In this document: one piece after another, positions 28,927 to 37,971 of the stretch
Position numbering within the stretch: position 1 is the stretch's first letter
Layout of the letters: the number at the start of each line of letters is the position of its first letter
NCBI RefSeq assembly: GCF_021725675.1
Contig: NZ_JAKJPO010000007.1
Span: 124,001 to 188,000, forward strand
From: Marilutibacter chinensis
Lineage (GTDB): Bacteria; Pseudomonadota; Gammaproteobacteria; Xanthomonadales; Xanthomonadaceae
Reading direction: 5' to 3'
DNA length: 64,000 nucleotides
Notes under the pieces: generated by a model
Seen by the model: only the letters and a program-made list of their open reading frames with translations
Databases searched by the model: none
Told to the model about the DNA's origin: nothing
Program-made: the position numbers and the translations under genes

Positions 28927-31900
28927 CCTCCTACAAGATAGCCAAATAAGGCCACCAGGGCTGCGCCAACTACCGCACCGGCCGCCGCCGCCTTAGAACC
29001 CGGACTCATTTCAGGCATCTCTGGTGCGGTTCGTCGTTGCTCCTGATCGCGCGACGTCTGCCCACTAAATCCATTTCGAAGCGCGCATTCCCGAATGTGT
29101 CTAGGAGCGTCATCCCAAGTTCCGCCATGCGAAGGCTTTCCGAACTCACCACACTCTCCTGACTCGCCTTTGCATTCCCAATGTAAATGCCTTGTCCTTT
29201 GGCCGGTATTTCCATCAAAGGTAAAGTCGATACGAATTCGGCACCCCTTTCCGCAGTCGATCCAGCGACCGCTGACATGGTCAACGAGTCCTAGTGGATC
29301 GGCATGCTGCAAGGAGCTCGACCGCACATAGGCGTAGGTCGAGACACCTCCAGAAAGCCCTATCGGATCCGACTGCGAATACCGTCCCGTCCCTGCCTCG
29401 TAATCCCGGAAGTAGTTGTAGTTCAACCCGCTTGCCGCGTCGTAACGCTGGCCGGGGAAGCGCATGTCGAGGACGAACGCGGTGCTGTCGCCGTCAGGAT
29501 CCTGGCTCGGGGCGCTGTTGCCGAACGCCTCGCTGGCGATGTCCCAGGTCCAGACCGCGACGTCGCGCTGGGGTTCGATCACCGCGCGCGGGGTACCGAG
29601 GTGGTCGGGCTCGATGTAGTGCAGGCGGTTGGCGGTTGTCGCGATACCGCTGAGCAGGCCCACCGGCAGGTCGTCGAGCCAGATCGCCTGCTGCTTCGGG
29701 GCGCCGCTGGCGTCGTAGTCGCCGACCCAATGGCCGGCTTCGTCGTAGACGCTGTAGGTGACGTCGCTGCCCAAGTGGCGATGCACACGCTCGCCGCGGC
29801 CGTTGTAGCCATAGTTCATCGTCACCGCACCGCCCTGCTTGACCGCGCTCAGGCGGTTGGCGGCGTTGTAGACGTATTCGCGGGTAGTTCCGATCGTGGT
29901 GGTGTTGCCGACCGCGTCGTAGCCGCGGGCCACGCCCGCGACCGCGCTGAGTCGGTGACTGTCGGTCGGATAGCTGTAGGCCTGGGTACCGCCGGCATTG
30001 GTGAAGCTGGTGCGGTTGCCGGTGGCGTCGTAGCCGTAGCTCTCGATCGTGGTGTCGGTGGGGCCGTCGCGGAACGCGGTCAGCCGGCTCAGCCCGTCGT
30101 AGTCCAGACGCACCCGCGGCGGCTCGGCACGGTCGGCGCCGTGCAGGCTGGTCAGGTTACCGACCGGGTCGAAGCCGAAGCCCAGGTCCAGGCCGCCGCC
30201 GCCGCTGGTGGCCGAGCCCGTGCCGGTGCTCAGGATCGACTGCGGGCGGTAGTCCAGGTCCAGCGTGCGCGACAGCGTGCGGCCGTTGCCGTAGGTCCAG
30301 GCGCCGACCGGGCCGAACGGGTACCAGCTCGCGTTGCTGAGCAGCACCTCGCGGCTGCCACCGGGCGCGGTGACGCCGATCTCGCTGGTCCGACCCTGGC
30401 CGTCGCGGACGTAGTCGACCTCGGTGCCGTCCGGGTAGGTCATCCGGCTGAGCTGGCCGGCCTTCGTGTAGACGTAGCGCAGGGTGAAGGGCTGGCCATC
30501 GGTGACCTGGACCTTGCGTACCAGCTGGCCGAAGCGGTCGTAGCAGTAGTCGGTGTGGCCGCTGCCATCGCTCATCCGGCTCAGGCGGCCGATGGCGAAG
30601 GTCTCGCCGGTCGCGCAGCTGGTCTGGACGGTGTCGTAGGCGTAGGCGACGTCCAGGCTGCTGTCGCTGTAGCTCACCGAGGTCAGGCGGTTCAGCGCGT
30701 CGTAGCCGTATGTCGTGGTCTCACCGCGCGCGTCGGTCTGGCCGGTGCGGTTGCCGGCGGCGTCGTAGGTGTAGGTGGTGATACCGGTATCCGGGCTGTC
30801 GAGCTGGGTCAGGTCGCCGAAACCGTTGTAGCTGTAGACGGTGTCCAGCCCCTTCGGGTCGGTGACCTTGGTGAGATTGTCGAGCGCGTCGTATTCGAAC
30901 GCGGTCGCGGCCTCGATGCCGCCGACGTCCTGCAGGGTGCCGATCAGCCGGTTCAGCGGGTCGTAGTCGTTCTGCATCACCCGGTCCAGCGCGTCGGTGG
31001 TGGTCTTCAGGTTGCCGTTGGCGTCGTACGTGAAGTCGGTCGGGTTGGCGCCGGCATCGGCCTGGGTCGCGAGCTGGCCGAGCTGGTTGTAGACCCGCGA
31101 CAGGGTGCGCTTGACGGCGTCGTTCTCGCCCAGCACTTCTTCCTTGATCCTGTTGCCGGCGTTGTCGAGGGTGTAGTGCAGGCGGTTGCCGTCGGCATCG
31201 ACGATGTCGGTCAACCGGTGTGCGGCGTCGTAGACATAGGAGGTGAAACTGCCGTCGGGCAGGGTCACGCTGCTGACCAGGCCGGTCGGCAGGTAGGCGA
31301 TGGTGGTGATGCGGTCGTCGGCCTCGGCGGTGTCGTCGCTGCCGCGGACCTTGCGCGCGGTCATCCAGCCGCGCGGGTGGTACTCGAAGTCGGTGACGAC
31401 GTCGTTGGCGTCCCTGACCGACAGCACCCGGCCGGCGCCGTCGTAGCGCAGGGTCTCGGTGACGTGGCCGAGCGCGTCGGTGACCTTCCACAAGTCGCCC
31501 TTGCGCCAGGCGCAGGTCGTCGGCGAGATCGCGCAGTCGGCGTGGTCGGCGGGGTAGTACTGGTAGCTGGTCAGGTCGCTGACGTCGGTGCGGGGGCCGT
31601 CTACCGACAGGAGGTTGCCGATGCGGGCGCAGGTGCCCGCAGCAACTCCCGGAGCCTCGCAGTACGAGAAATTCGTCGTCCTCGATTCACTGCTGATCGT
31701 ATCGGTAACGGTGCTGGAGGAGACCCGCCAGATATCGTTATAAGTGATGGCTTCATATTTGAGTATCTCCCCCGTGCTTCCGTAGTGATCAATCCGTACG
31801 GGCCGAGGCAGAAGTGCGTCCTTGGTTACAACCTCACCTCTTAAAGGCCCGGCCGCCTGCGCTGCCTGAACGTCCGAGGGGCACGACGCCATCGTCGCGT

Positions 31901-33353
31901 CAAAGACAAAGTGCGCGGTCCTGAAACGCTGCACCGGATCGTAATAGCTGCACTCGGTAATCGCATCATCACGTCTCATCGCGACATTCGAGCGATTGTC
32001 GTAACCGAGCTGTACGGTTGAATGCACTTGGCCATCGAGCAGCTTCTCGACCAGCACCGGCACCCGCATTCCATAGCGGCTCTCGAAGGTATAGCGTGTT
32101 TCACCGCCAACGGGGTTGACTACTGTGGCGGTCAAACCATAGTTCGCATAGGAGATGCTGTACGCGTCAAGCCCTTCAGCTTTCTCCGTATGGGTGTATT
32201 TGTATCCTGAATCATAGGAGAAACTCGCAGTCGCTACCCCATTCTCGCGAACCTCTACGAGATATGGGTTGTTGCCAGAGACATTGTAAACAAATTCCTT
32301 GAATTCACCGCCCTTCAGAACACCAACGAGGTGCCCTTTGTCGTTGTACTGGTAGCCAAAAACGGCACCATCCGGAGCGGTGATACTGTCGATCAGACCG
32401 TTGCTCAAGACATAGTTGATATGGATGGAACGGCCCATCTCATCAACTATAGATTCGATGCGTCCGGCATCGGAACGCACGTACCTGGCGACATCAACAT
32501 TGCCGAACGACTCCCTGACGATCCTGCCTTTATCGTCATAGTGTTCGCTCTGCCCATCGGGACGCGAAAGTACCCAGCGTTCATCACCGGCAGGTCCCAG
32601 ATCGACCAGCAAATAACCATCCATGTCGGCCTCCGACACCCACTGGCCGGCACCGCTATCGACAAACGGGATGGTCGTTCCGTCTTCCCGGAAGGAATAG
32701 ATCACTCCCTGCGACTGAGGCAGCGCATGCTCATCAGGCAGCGACAGCTGCCGGGTCAGCCTGGACGTCCAGTTCCTGCCGTGAAGATTATCGATCGACT
32801 CGGGCGAAAGCGGTACCGACCTGTATGTCTTCCTCAATGCAAAGCCGGGCGTAATCTGATCGATATCAATCTCAAGCTTCGACTGCTGATTGCAGACGAT
32901 TGGATTTCCTGCGTGAACGCACTGCTTGATGGGCTTGTTGTCCACCACAACCGGCGAGTCGTACCTGCGACAGAACCCGCCATTCTTCATGTAGTTATAT
33001 CCGGATGGACATACAAGCTTTCTGTTCACCCAGTTGGCCCGAAACTGACCGTATCTAACATTACCCGACGCCTCATCCGTCTCGTCGTAATAGCATCCGA
33101 CCCCCAACTCGGGATGCACCGCGAACTTCGCGTTCGCGTACGTCGTGCCATGATTTTCGCGGGAGTTGTAGTTATCCCCGACACGACGACAAGCCTCATC
33201 TCCATTAGAGAACAAGTACCCCGATATGGCCACCTGAGGTTTGTATGCGGTGGAAGCAGGAATGTCCCGGTTCTGAGCACTCACCTGACCAGGCGCGACC
33301 AGGGCGAGCACCCCGAACATCAGGGAATAACACGAACACAACAAAAACCTCAT
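28923..33353 (-). CDS. Secreted Rhs/YD-repeat protein with variable C-terminal tip
   Basis: 1476 residues; AAGGA lies eight bases before the ATG. A signal peptide (MRFLLCSCYSLMFGVLALVAPG..., ending VSAQ near residue 27) indicates Sec export. Residues about 120-560 form a Cys-containing N-terminal region; about 570-1300 are YD/RHS repeats (YDAAGNRTGQTDARG, YDALNRL, YEYNAANRL types). The core ends RYSQSDPIGLSGGVSTYAYVRSSSLQHADPLGL at residue 1356. The 120-residue tip (1357-1476) has five Cys, HLHWECKG, a SHGGTWDDAP segment and a hydrophobic Ala/Gly/Val tail over the last 24 residues. GC is high in the core and lower at both ends, suggesting a mosaic gene. The tip's activity is unknown. Confidence 0.85.
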   Translation of the reverse strand: MRFLLCSCYSLMFGVLALVAPGQVSAQNRDIPASTAYKPQVAISGYLFSNGDEACRRVGDNYNSRENHGTTYANAKFAVHPELGVGCYYDETDEASGNVRYGQFRANWVNRKLVCPSGYNYMKNGGFCRRYDSPVVVDNKPIKQCVHAGNPIVCNQQSKLEIDIDQITPGFALRKTYRSVPLSPESIDNLHGRNWTSRLTRQLSLPDEHALPQSQGVIYSFREDGTTIPFVDSGAGQWVSEADMDGYLLVDLGPAGDERWVLSRPDGQSEHYDDKGRIVRESFGNVDVARYVRSDAGRIESIVDEMGRSIHINYVLSNGLIDSITAPDGAVFGYQYNDKGHLVGVLKGGEFKEFVYNVSGNNPYLVEVRENGVATASFSYDSGYKYTHTEKAEGLDAYSISYANYGLTATVVNPVGGETRYTFESRYGMRVPVLVEKLLDGQVHSTVQLGYDNRSNVAMRRDDAITECSYYDPVQRFRTAHFVFDATMASCPSDVQAAQAAGPLRGEVVTKDALLPRPVRIDHYGSTGEILKYEAITYNDIWRVSSSTVTDTISSESRTTNFSYCEAPGVAAGTCARIGNLLSVDGPRTDVSDLTSYQYYPADHADCAISPTTCAWRKGDLWKVTDALGHVTETLRYDGAGRVLSVRDANDVVTDFEYHPRGWMTARKVRGSDDTAEADDRITTIAYLPTGLVSSVTLPDGSFTSYVYDAAHRLTDIVDADGNRLHYTLDNAGNRIKEEVLGENDAVKRTLSRVYNQLGQLATQADAGANPTDFTYDANGNLKTTTDALDRVMQNDYDPLNRLIGTLQDVGGIEAATAFEYDALDNLTKVTDPKGLDTVYSYNGFGDLTQLDSPDTGITTYTYDAAGNRTGQTDARGETTTYGYDALNRLTSVSYSDSSLDVAYAYDTVQTSCATGETFAIGRLSRMSDGSGHTDYCYDRFGQLVRKVQVTDGQPFTLRYVYTKAGQLSRMTYPDGTEVDYVRDGQGRTSEIGVTAPGGSREVLLSNASWYPFGPVGAWTYGNGRTLSRTLDLDYRPQSILSTGTGSATSGGGGLDLGFGFDPVGNLTSLHGADRAEPPRVRLDYDGLSRLTAFRDGPTDTTIESYGYDATGNRTSFTNAGGTQAYSYPTDSHRLSAVAGVARGYDAVGNTTTIGTTREYVYNAANRLSAVKQGGAVTMNYGYNGRGERVHRHLGSDVTYSVYDEAGHWVGDYDASGAPKQQAIWLDDLPVGLLSGIATTANRLHYIEPDHLGTPRAVIEPQRDVAVWTWDIASEAFGNSAPSQDPDGDSTAFVLDMRFPGQRYDAASGLNYNYFRDYEAGTGRYSQSDPIGLSGGVSTYAYVRSSSLQHADPLGLVDHVSGRWIDCGKGCRIRIDFTFDGNTGQRTRHLHWECKGESGECGEFGKPSHGGTWDDAPRHIRECALRNGFSGQTSRDQEQRRTAPEMPEMSPGSKAAAAGAVVGAALVALFGYLVGG

Positions 33354-33478
33354 AATTCAATCCTTGAACTTTTCATCAAGATGCATGAAGGACGATGTCC
33401 GCATCGAGTCGTGACGCGTCATCGCGGCAGGACCGTAACGCGGCCAAGATGCCATGTTTCGATTGCATGCAAAAGCAT

Positions 33479-33513
33479 AAGCGGCCGGACAAGGCACGCT
33501 CGTCCGACCGCTT
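33479..33513 (-). terminator. Stem-loop downstream of pilU
   Basis: AAGCGG-C-CGGAC, 11-base loop, GTCCG-A-CCGCTT: an 11-bp stem with one mismatch, 70 bases after the pilU stop. On the minus strand it is followed by ATGCTTTTGC, a short T-run. It probably ends the pilTU transcript before the Rhs gene. Confidence 0.55.
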
Positions 33514-33582
33514 CAGCATTTCGCCTATTGGACTGATGCTGCCCGGGCGCCAACGTCGGGGCAGCCTGTCTAAGACGACTGG

Positions 33583-34713
33583 CTACCGCGCCTCCGCCAC
33601 CTCAACCCCATCCAGCCCCTGCGCGAGGGTCTGGGCGTCGCCGCCCTGGGCGAGCTTGATGCGCAGTCGGACTTCGTTCTGCGAGTCGGCGTAGCGCAGG
33701 GCGTCCTCGTAGCTGATCTCGCCTGCCTGGTAGAGCTCGAACAGGCTCTGGTCGAAGGTCTTCATGCCCAGCTGGACCGAATCCTTCATCACTTCCTTCA
33801 GCTTGTGGATCTCGCCGTCGCGGATGTAGTCCTGGACCAGCGGGGTGCCGAGCAGGATTTCCATCGCGACCCGGCGCGCCTTGCCGTCCGGGGTCGGCAC
33901 CAGCTGCTGGGCGACGACGCCCTTGAGGTTCAGCGACAGGTCCATCAGCAATTGCTGGCGGCGGTCTTCGGGGAAGAAGTTGATGATGCGGTCCATCGCC
34001 TGGTTGGCGTTGTTCGCGTGCAGGGTGCACAGCACCAGGTGGCCGGTCTCGGCGAAGGCGATGGCGTGGTCCATGCCTTCGCGGGTACGCACCTCTCCGA
34101 TCATGATCACGTCCGGCGCCTGGCGCAGGGTGTTCTTGAGCGCGTTCTCCCAGCTGTCGGTGTCGATGCCGACCTCGCGCTGGGTGATGATGCAGCCTTC
34201 GTGCTTGTGCACGAACTCGATCGGATCCTCGATGGTGATGATGTGGCCGGTCGAGTTGTTGTTGCGGTAGCCGATCATCGCCGCCAGCGAGGTCGACTTG
34301 CCGGTGCCGGTGGCGCCGACGAAGATGATGATGCCGCGCTTGGTCATCGCCAGCGTCTTGATGATCGGCGGCAGGCTCAGTTCCTCGACGGTCGGGATCT
34401 TGGTCTCGATCCGGCGCAGCACCATGCCGACCTGGTTGCGCTGGTAGAAACAGCTGACGCGGAAGCGGCCGACGCCGGCGACGCCGATCGCGAAGTTGCA
34501 CTCGTGGGTCTTCTCGAACTCCTCGCGCTGCTGCGGGCTCATCACGTTGAGCACCAGGTCGCGGCTCTGCTGCGGGGTCAGCGCGTTCTGGGTGATCGGC
34601 GAGATCTTGCCGTGCACCTTCATCGACGGCGGCATGCCGGCGGTGATGAAGAGATCCGACGCCTTCTGGTGCGCCATCAGCTTGAGGAAGGAGGTGAAGT
34701 CGATCGTGCTCAT
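33583..34713 (-). CDS. pilU: Type IV pilus retraction ATPase PilU
   Basis: 376 residues from an ATG with GGGAG at good spacing. PilT/PilU family ATPase with an N-terminal PAS-like domain, Walker A GATGTGKSTSLAAMIGYRN near residues 132-150, the Asp box, Walker B-like DVIMIGEVRTREGMDHAI, and the His box ETGHLVLCTLHANNANQAMDRIINFFP. The N-terminus FTSFLKLMAHQKASDLFITAG and the long C-terminal tail past residue 345 mark PilU. PilU assists PilT-driven retraction and cannot replace it fully. Confidence 0.93.
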   Translation of the reverse strand: MSTIDFTSFLKLMAHQKASDLFITAGMPPSMKVHGKISPITQNALTPQQSRDLVLNVMSPQQREEFEKTHECNFAIGVAGVGRFRVSCFYQRNQVGMVLRRIETKIPTVEELSLPPIIKTLAMTKRGIIIFVGATGTGKSTSLAAMIGYRNNNSTGHIITIEDPIEFVHKHEGCIITQREVGIDTDSWENALKNTLRQAPDVIMIGEVRTREGMDHAIAFAETGHLVLCTLHANNANQAMDRIINFFPEDRRQQLLMDLSLNLKGVVAQQLVPTPDGKARRVAMEILLGTPLVQDYIRDGEIHKLKEVMKDSVQLGMKTFDQSLFELYQAGEISYEDALRYADSQNEVRLRIKLAQGGDAQTLAQGLDGVEVAEAR

Positions 34714-34725
34714 GGGTGTACTCCC

Positions 34726-34753
34726 GGGACTCGGGACTCGGGACTGGCGACTC
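34726..34753. repeat. Tandem GGGACTC heptamers upstream of pilU
   Basis: Two exact GGGACTC units followed by GGGACTG and GCGACTC (four heptamers, 28 bases), starting 13 bases before the pilU start codon. Such intergenic heptamer runs occur in xanthomonads. Being in the pilU leader they could vary in copy number and alter translation, but this is inference. Confidence 0.7.
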
Positions 34754-34881
34754 GGCAAGGCCGTGAGCCCTGCGTCCGCCGCGATTCCCGTCGGTCACCT
34801 GTCCATCTGCTTTGAATCAAACCCGTACCGTGTACGTCATCGTCTTTGCGGGTCCGGAATCCGGAGCCGCGAGTCCCGGCA

Positions 34882-35919
34882 TCAATCGAACAGCCGCTTG
34901 TCCTTCGCGTATTCGCGGGCCTGCTGGCGCGCGACCAGGCCGCGCTTGACCAGGTCCTGCAGGTGCTGGTCGAGGGTCATCATTCCGTGCTGCTGGCCGG
35001 TCTGGATCGCCGAGTACATCTGCGCGACCTTGTCCTCGCGGATCAGGTTGCGGATCGCCGGAATGCCGACCATGATCTCCCACGCCGCGGTGCGGCCGCC
35101 GCCGACCTTCTTCAGCAGCGCCTGGCTGATCACCGCGCGCAGCGATTCGGACAGCATCGAGCGCACCATCGGCTTCTCGCCGGCCGGGAACACGTCGATG
35201 ATGCGGTCGATGGTCTTGGCCGCCGAGCTGGTGTGCAGGGTGCCGAACACCAGGTGGCCGGTCTCGGCGGCGGTCAGCGCGAGGCGGATGGTTTCAAGGT
35301 CGCGCAGCTCGCCGACCAGGATGTAGTCCGGGTCCTCGCGCAGCGCCGAGCGCAGCGCCTCGTTGAAGCCATGGGTGTCGCGGTGCACCTCGCGCTGGTT
35401 GATCAGGCATTTCTGCGAGGTGTGGACGAATTCGATCGGATCCTCGACCGACAGGATGTGCGCGTACTCGTTCTTGTTGACGTGGTCGAGCATCGCCGCC
35501 AGCGTGGTCGACTTGCCCGAACCGGTCGGGCCGGTCACCAGGATCAGGCCCTGCGGCTGGTCGATCAGTTCCTTGAAGATGCGCGGGCAACCCAGGTCCT
35601 CCAGGGTCAGCACCTCGGAGGGAATCGTACGGAACACCGCACCGGCACCGCGGTTCTGGTTGAACGCGTTGACGCGGAAGCGGGCCAGGCCGGGAATCTC
35701 GAACGAGAAGTCGACCTCGAGGAATTCCTCGTAGTCGCGCCGCTGCTTGTCCGACATGATGTCGTAGACCAGCGCGTGCACCTGCTTGTGGTCCAGGGCC
35801 GGGATGTTGATCCGGCGGACGTCGCCGTCGACGCGGATCATCGGCGGCAGTCCGGCCGACAGATGCAGGTCGGATGCTTTGTTCTTGACCGAGAACGCCA
35901 ACAGCTCGGCGATATCCAT
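34882..35919 (-). CDS. pilT: Type IV pilus retraction ATPase PilT
   Basis: 345 residues, normal PilT length. Start MDIAELLAFSVKNKASDLHLSAGLPPM. Walker A GPTGSGKSTTLAAMLDHVN near residues 131-149, Asp-box region and HILSVEDPIEFVH, Walker B DYILVGELRDLETIRLAL, His box ETGHLVFGTLHTSSAAKTIDRIIDVFPAGEK, and the C-terminal AIRNLIREDKVAQMYSAIQTG (AIRNLIRE motif required for retraction). It disassembles PilA subunits during twitching. Divergent from yggS; pilU follows after 168 bases. Confidence 0.97.
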   Translation of the reverse strand: MDIAELLAFSVKNKASDLHLSAGLPPMIRVDGDVRRINIPALDHKQVHALVYDIMSDKQRRDYEEFLEVDFSFEIPGLARFRVNAFNQNRGAGAVFRTIPSEVLTLEDLGCPRIFKELIDQPQGLILVTGPTGSGKSTTLAAMLDHVNKNEYAHILSVEDPIEFVHTSQKCLINQREVHRDTHGFNEALRSALREDPDYILVGELRDLETIRLALTAAETGHLVFGTLHTSSAAKTIDRIIDVFPAGEKPMVRSMLSESLRAVISQALLKKVGGGRTAAWEIMVGIPAIRNLIREDKVAQMYSAIQTGQQHGMMTLDQHLQDLVKRGLVARQQAREYAKDKRLFD

Positions 35920-35973
35920 GCGTGCTCCCCCGCACTACTGGTCGGCCCCTGTCAGGCGCCGTGGAATGGAACG

Positions 35974-35996
35974 ATACTACCCCTGCGGGGCAGTAT
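35974..35996. promoter_or_regulatory. Inverted repeat with -10-like sequence upstream of pilT
   Basis: ATACT-A-CCCC-TGC-GGGG-C-AGTAT: two 9-base arms with one mismatch and a 3-base loop, 55-77 bases before the pilT start. On the minus strand TATACT (35992-35997) is a near-consensus -10 box. The dyad could be an operator or the RNA 5' hairpin. Confidence 0.4.
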
Positions 35997-36132
35997 AGCC
36001 CCGGATCGACGACGCAAATCCAGCGTCGACCGCCAACTGCGGCATGGGTCGCAAAGCGACCCGTCGACGCCCTTTTCCGCTTCGACGCCCACCTCGCCCC
36101 CCACTTCAACCACGACTCCGACGGCCCCTACC

Positions 36133-36849
36133 GTGCACGCGACCCCACTGCACGCCACGTTGTGCGATACCCTGCAACGTATTGATAACGTGGCACAAAG
36201 CCATCGCCGGCCAGCGCCACGACTGCTGACGGTCAGCAAGACCCAGCCGGCTCGTGCGGTCGCCGGGCTGGCCACCGCCTTCACCGAGCTCGACGCCGAC
36301 GGGATTCCCGCTTTCGGCGAGAACTACGTTCAGGAAGCGGCGGCGAAGCAGGCTGAACTGGCGACGATCGCCGGCGTCCCGCCGATCGAATGGCACCTGA
36401 TCGGCCACCTGCAGTCGAACAAGGCGCGCGAGGCCGCGACCCTGTTCGATTGGGTCCAGACCATCGACCGGAGCAAGCTGATCGCCGCCCTCGCCCGCCA
36501 TCGCCCTGCCGGCCGCACGCCGTTGAACCTGCTGATCCAGGTCAACATCGACGACGAGGCGGGCAAGCACGGCTGCCGGCCGGACCAGGTTGCCGCGCTG
36601 GCGGCGCAGATCGCCGGACACCCGAACCTGCGCCTGCGCGGGCTGATGGCGATCCCGGCGCCGTCGCCGGACGACGCGGTGCGCCGGCAGGCGTTCGCGG
36701 CGATGCGCGAATGCTTCGAGATCCTGCGCTCCGCTCATCCCGACGTCGACACCCTCTCGATGGGGATGAGCGACGACTACCCGCTCGCGATCGCCGAAGG
36801 CGCGACGATGGTGCGGATCGGGACCGCATTGTTCGGGAAGCGGGGCTGA
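36133..36849 (+). CDS. yggS: PLP homeostasis protein YggS/ALDH-like (PROSC family)
   Basis: 238 residues from a GTG. K36 in LLTVSKTQPARAV is the PLP lysine, at the same position as in E. coli YggS, which supports this start; a TTG at 36160 is less likely. Other motifs are FGENYVQEAAAKQ, EWHLIGHLQSNKAREA, QVNIDDEAGKHGC and LSMGMSDDYPLAIAEGATMVRIGTALFG. It buffers cellular PLP and is not an enzyme in the usual sense. Upstream of proC, and divergent from pilT, the order seen in pseudomonads and xanthomonads. Confidence 0.94.
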   Translation: MHATPLHATLCDTLQRIDNVAQSHRRPAPRLLTVSKTQPARAVAGLATAFTELDADGIPAFGENYVQEAAAKQAELATIAGVPPIEWHLIGHLQSNKAREAATLFDWVQTIDRSKLIAALARHRPAGRTPLNLLIQVNIDDEAGKHGCRPDQVAALAAQIAGHPNLRLRGLMAIPAPSPDDAVRRQAFAAMRECFEILRSAHPDVDTLSMGMSDDYPLAIAEGATMVRIGTALFGKRG

Positions 36850-36879
36850 GGGCCGAGGACTGGCAGCCCGCGGTCTTTT

Positions 36880-36942
36880 GTAGGAGCGTGAGCCGCGAGG
36901 AGCCTTCCCATGAAAGCCCGTCGCGGCTCACGCCGCTCCTAC
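36880..36942. repeat. GTAG-type palindromic repeat, copy 1
   Basis: GTAGGAGC ... GTGAGCCGCGA ... TCGCGGCTCAC ... GCTCCTAC: two nested complementary arms over 63 bases ending in CTAC. It matches the style of the GTAG-terminated palindromic elements known from Stenotrophomonas (SMAG) and similar REPs. A second copy lies at 38706. Confidence 0.7.
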
Positions 36943-37122
36943 GGGGTTCGCGGGGTTTCACCCGGGCAAACCCAGGGCACAGCCCGCGATTGCGATCGGC
37001 CTGGGGCCACGGATCTACGCGTTGGCGTTCATCCCGGGTGCGCTCCGCTTGACCGGCCTGAAGACCGAGGGCCGCCGTGGCCTTGTTATCCTCGCTTTCC
37101 CGAACTGCCGCCCTCCGTCTCC

Positions 37123-37971
37123 ATGTCCACTCCCGGTTCTCAGCCCCCGGCCCTCGATTCCCAAGCCATCGCCTTCATCGGCGGCGGCAACATGGCCCGC
37201 AGCCTGATCGCCGGCCTGGTCTCGCGCGGCACGCCGCCCGGCTCGATCCGTGTCGCCGAGCCGGTCGAGGCGCTGCGCACCGCGCTGCACGCCGACTATG
37301 GAGTCGCCACCTTCGCCGACGCGTCCGAAGCGACCGCCGGTGCCCCGGTCTGGGTGTTCGCGGTCAAGCCGCAGGTGATGCGCACGGTCTGCAAAACGGT
37401 GGCCGACGCCGCAGCGGCCGACCCGTTGATCGTGTCGATCGCCGCGGGAATCACTTCGACCCAGCTCGACCGTTGGCTCGGCGACGGCCGTGCGGTGGTG
37501 CGGACGATGCCGAACACCCCGGCCCTGCTCGGCGCCGGCATCACCGGGCTGTTCGCGAACCCGCGCGTGGACGCCGACCAGCGCACGCTGGCCGAACGCA
37601 TACTCGCGACCGCGGGCGAAACCGTCTGGATCGCCGACGAGGCGCTGATGGATGCGGTGACCGCGGTCTCCGGCAGCGGTCCGGCCTACGCGTTCCTCCT
37701 CGCCGAAGCGATGCAGGCGGCCGGCGAGGCCCAGGGCCTGCCGGCCGATACCGCCCGCACGCTGGCGGCGCAGACCCTGCTCGGCGCCGCCCGGATGCTG
37801 GTCGAGTCCGGAGAATCCGCCGAGGTGCTGCGCAAGCGGGTGACGTCGCCCGGCGGCACCACCCAGGCCGCGATCGAGACCTTCGAGGCCGGCGGCTTCC
37901 GCGCCCTGGTCGCCGACGCGATCGAAGCGGCGACCCGGCGCGGGCGCGAGCTGTCGGCGGCCAACGACTGA
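37123..37971 (+). CDS. proC: Pyrroline-5-carboxylate reductase
   Basis: 282 residues. It makes proline from P5C using NAD(P)H. The Rossmann motif IAFIGGGNMARSLIAGL is at about residues 17-33. VFAVKPQVM, MPNTPALLGAGITGL and the substrate-site helix GSGPAYAFLLAEAMQAAGEAQGLP follow, and SPGGTTQAAIETFEAGGF closes the family signature. The stop and the next ATG overlap by one base, so the DUF4426 gene is likely co-translated. Confidence 0.96.
   Translation: MSTPGSQPPALDSQAIAFIGGGNMARSLIAGLVSRGTPPGSIRVAEPVEALRTALHADYGVATFADASEATAGAPVWVFAVKPQVMRTVCKTVADAAAADPLIVSIAAGITSTQLDRWLGDGRAVVRTMPNTPALLGAGITGLFANPRVDADQRTLAERILATAGETVWIADEALMDAVTAVSGSGPAYAFLLAEAMQAAGEAQGLPADTARTLAAQTLLGAARMLVESGESAEVLRKRVTSPGGTTQAAIETFEAGGFRALVADAIEAATRRGRELSAAND

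Noticed and set aside
29304..31844. 846-codon plus-strand frame inside the Rhs gene
   Set aside because: Val/Gly/Ala-rich complement of the RHS repeat codons. No start region or RBS fits, and the Rhs repeats on the other strand explain the sequence.
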